Positions 63,920 to 64,000 of a stretch of 64,000 bases of DNA are shown piece after piece; position 1 is the first letter of the stretch, and each line of letters begins with the position of its first letter. A program made the position numbers and the translations under genes. The notes under the pieces were generated by a model that had not been told where the DNA came from, searched no databases, and was given only the letters and a program-made list of their open reading frames with translations. The stretch spans positions 62,001 to 126,000 of the forward strand of contig QORU01000002.1 of NCBI GenBank assembly GCA_003574785.1, in the 5' to 3' direction. The DNA is from Taklimakanibacter deserti. GTDB taxonomy: Bacteria > Pseudomonadota > Alphaproteobacteria > Rhizobiales > Aestuariivirgaceae.

Positions 63920-64000
63920 CTAGCCCAAGACCGCGTCGTAGATCAGCTTCAGCGAGACGAGAAACAAAGCCCCGATCACCAGGCGATAGAACAGATCTTG
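63920..64000 (-). CDS. C-terminal end of a membrane protein, cut by the window edge
   Basis: The last 26 codons before a TAG stop encode QDLFYRLVIGALFLVSLK and LIYDAVLG, a transmembrane helix with a short tail. This ending resembles TauE/SafE-type (TSUP) permeases, but only one helix is visible, so the family is tentative. The rest lies beyond the window. Confidence 0.5.
   Translation of the reverse strand, partial: QDLFYRLVIGALFLVSLKLIYDAVLG

Overview
The window is a 64 kb stretch of GC-rich chromosome from an alphaproteobacterium, most likely of the order Hyphomicrobiales (Rhizobiales). The main pointers are a C4-pathway 5-aminolevulinate synthase beside an LdtR/L,D-transpeptidase pair, heme A synthase, a K+-independent H+-pyrophosphatase, the glyA-nrdR-ribD-ribE-ribH-nusB block, the DUF177-plsX-fabH-ihfA-merR-tRNA-Pro block, and rhizobial-type palindromic repeats between genes. 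No species is assigned. I see no prophage, transposase, rRNA or CRISPR array.

Layout. 1-4176: hexuronate catabolism, with a partial uxaC divergent from uxuB-uxuA and an oxidoreductase. 4169-7621: small and poorly known proteins, including a tandem pair of exported proteins, a CBS-domain protein and a DUF6766-like membrane protein. 7651-8661: terminator, rpsI and rplM. 8871-10918: exported protein, enoyl-CoA hydratase and CoA-binding protein. 11573-13905: metY (with a foldable leader) converging on ctaA. 14177-15131: a MarR-GNAT fusion regulator with a perfect palindromic operator. 15133-24660: a compact exopolysaccharide cluster (deacetylase, CelD-like acetyltransferase, Wzc-like protein with a degenerate kinase domain, Wza-like exporter, GT4, priming transferase, polymerase/ligase). 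24690-29727: tRNA-Pro(GGG), MerR regulator, ihfA, fabH, plsX, DUF177 protein, cytochrome bc1 chaperone and a BamE-like lipoprotein.

29730-33028: polar amino acid/ectoine-type ABC importer without a local ATPase, divergent from an M14-type deacylase. 33108-38842: exported proteins, a cupin protein, M32 carboxypeptidase, SnoaL-like protein, EamA transporter and amidase. 38897-42515: hppA, LysE exporter, O-methyltransferase. 42630-45902: a double-barrel outer membrane protein and a VanW-glycosyltransferase fusion. 46230-48057: exported protein and MFS transporter. 48178-53132: nusB, ribH, ribE, a GNAT-RibD fusion, nrdR and glyA. 53223-57220: hemA, ldtP-like L,D-transpeptidase and ldtR. 57505-60895: small exported proteins, a cupredoxin with a partner protein, and an extensin-like protein. 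60930-63912: hemB, two hairpin repeats and an adenylate cyclase-TPR protein. A partial membrane protein runs off the right edge.

Together the genes cover core metabolism (riboflavin, heme, one-carbon, fatty acid initiation, translation), envelope building (exopolysaccharide, L,D-crosslinking, outer membrane proteins) and a few accessory uptake and catabolic systems. The least ordinary items are four domain fusions or duplications (GNAT-RibD, VanW-GT, MarR-GNAT, double beta-barrel), the pseudokinase-like Wzc homologue, the metY leader, CtrA-like boxes in the exopolysaccharide cluster and several hairpin repeats.

All calls come from reading translations and motifs by eye. No database search was run.
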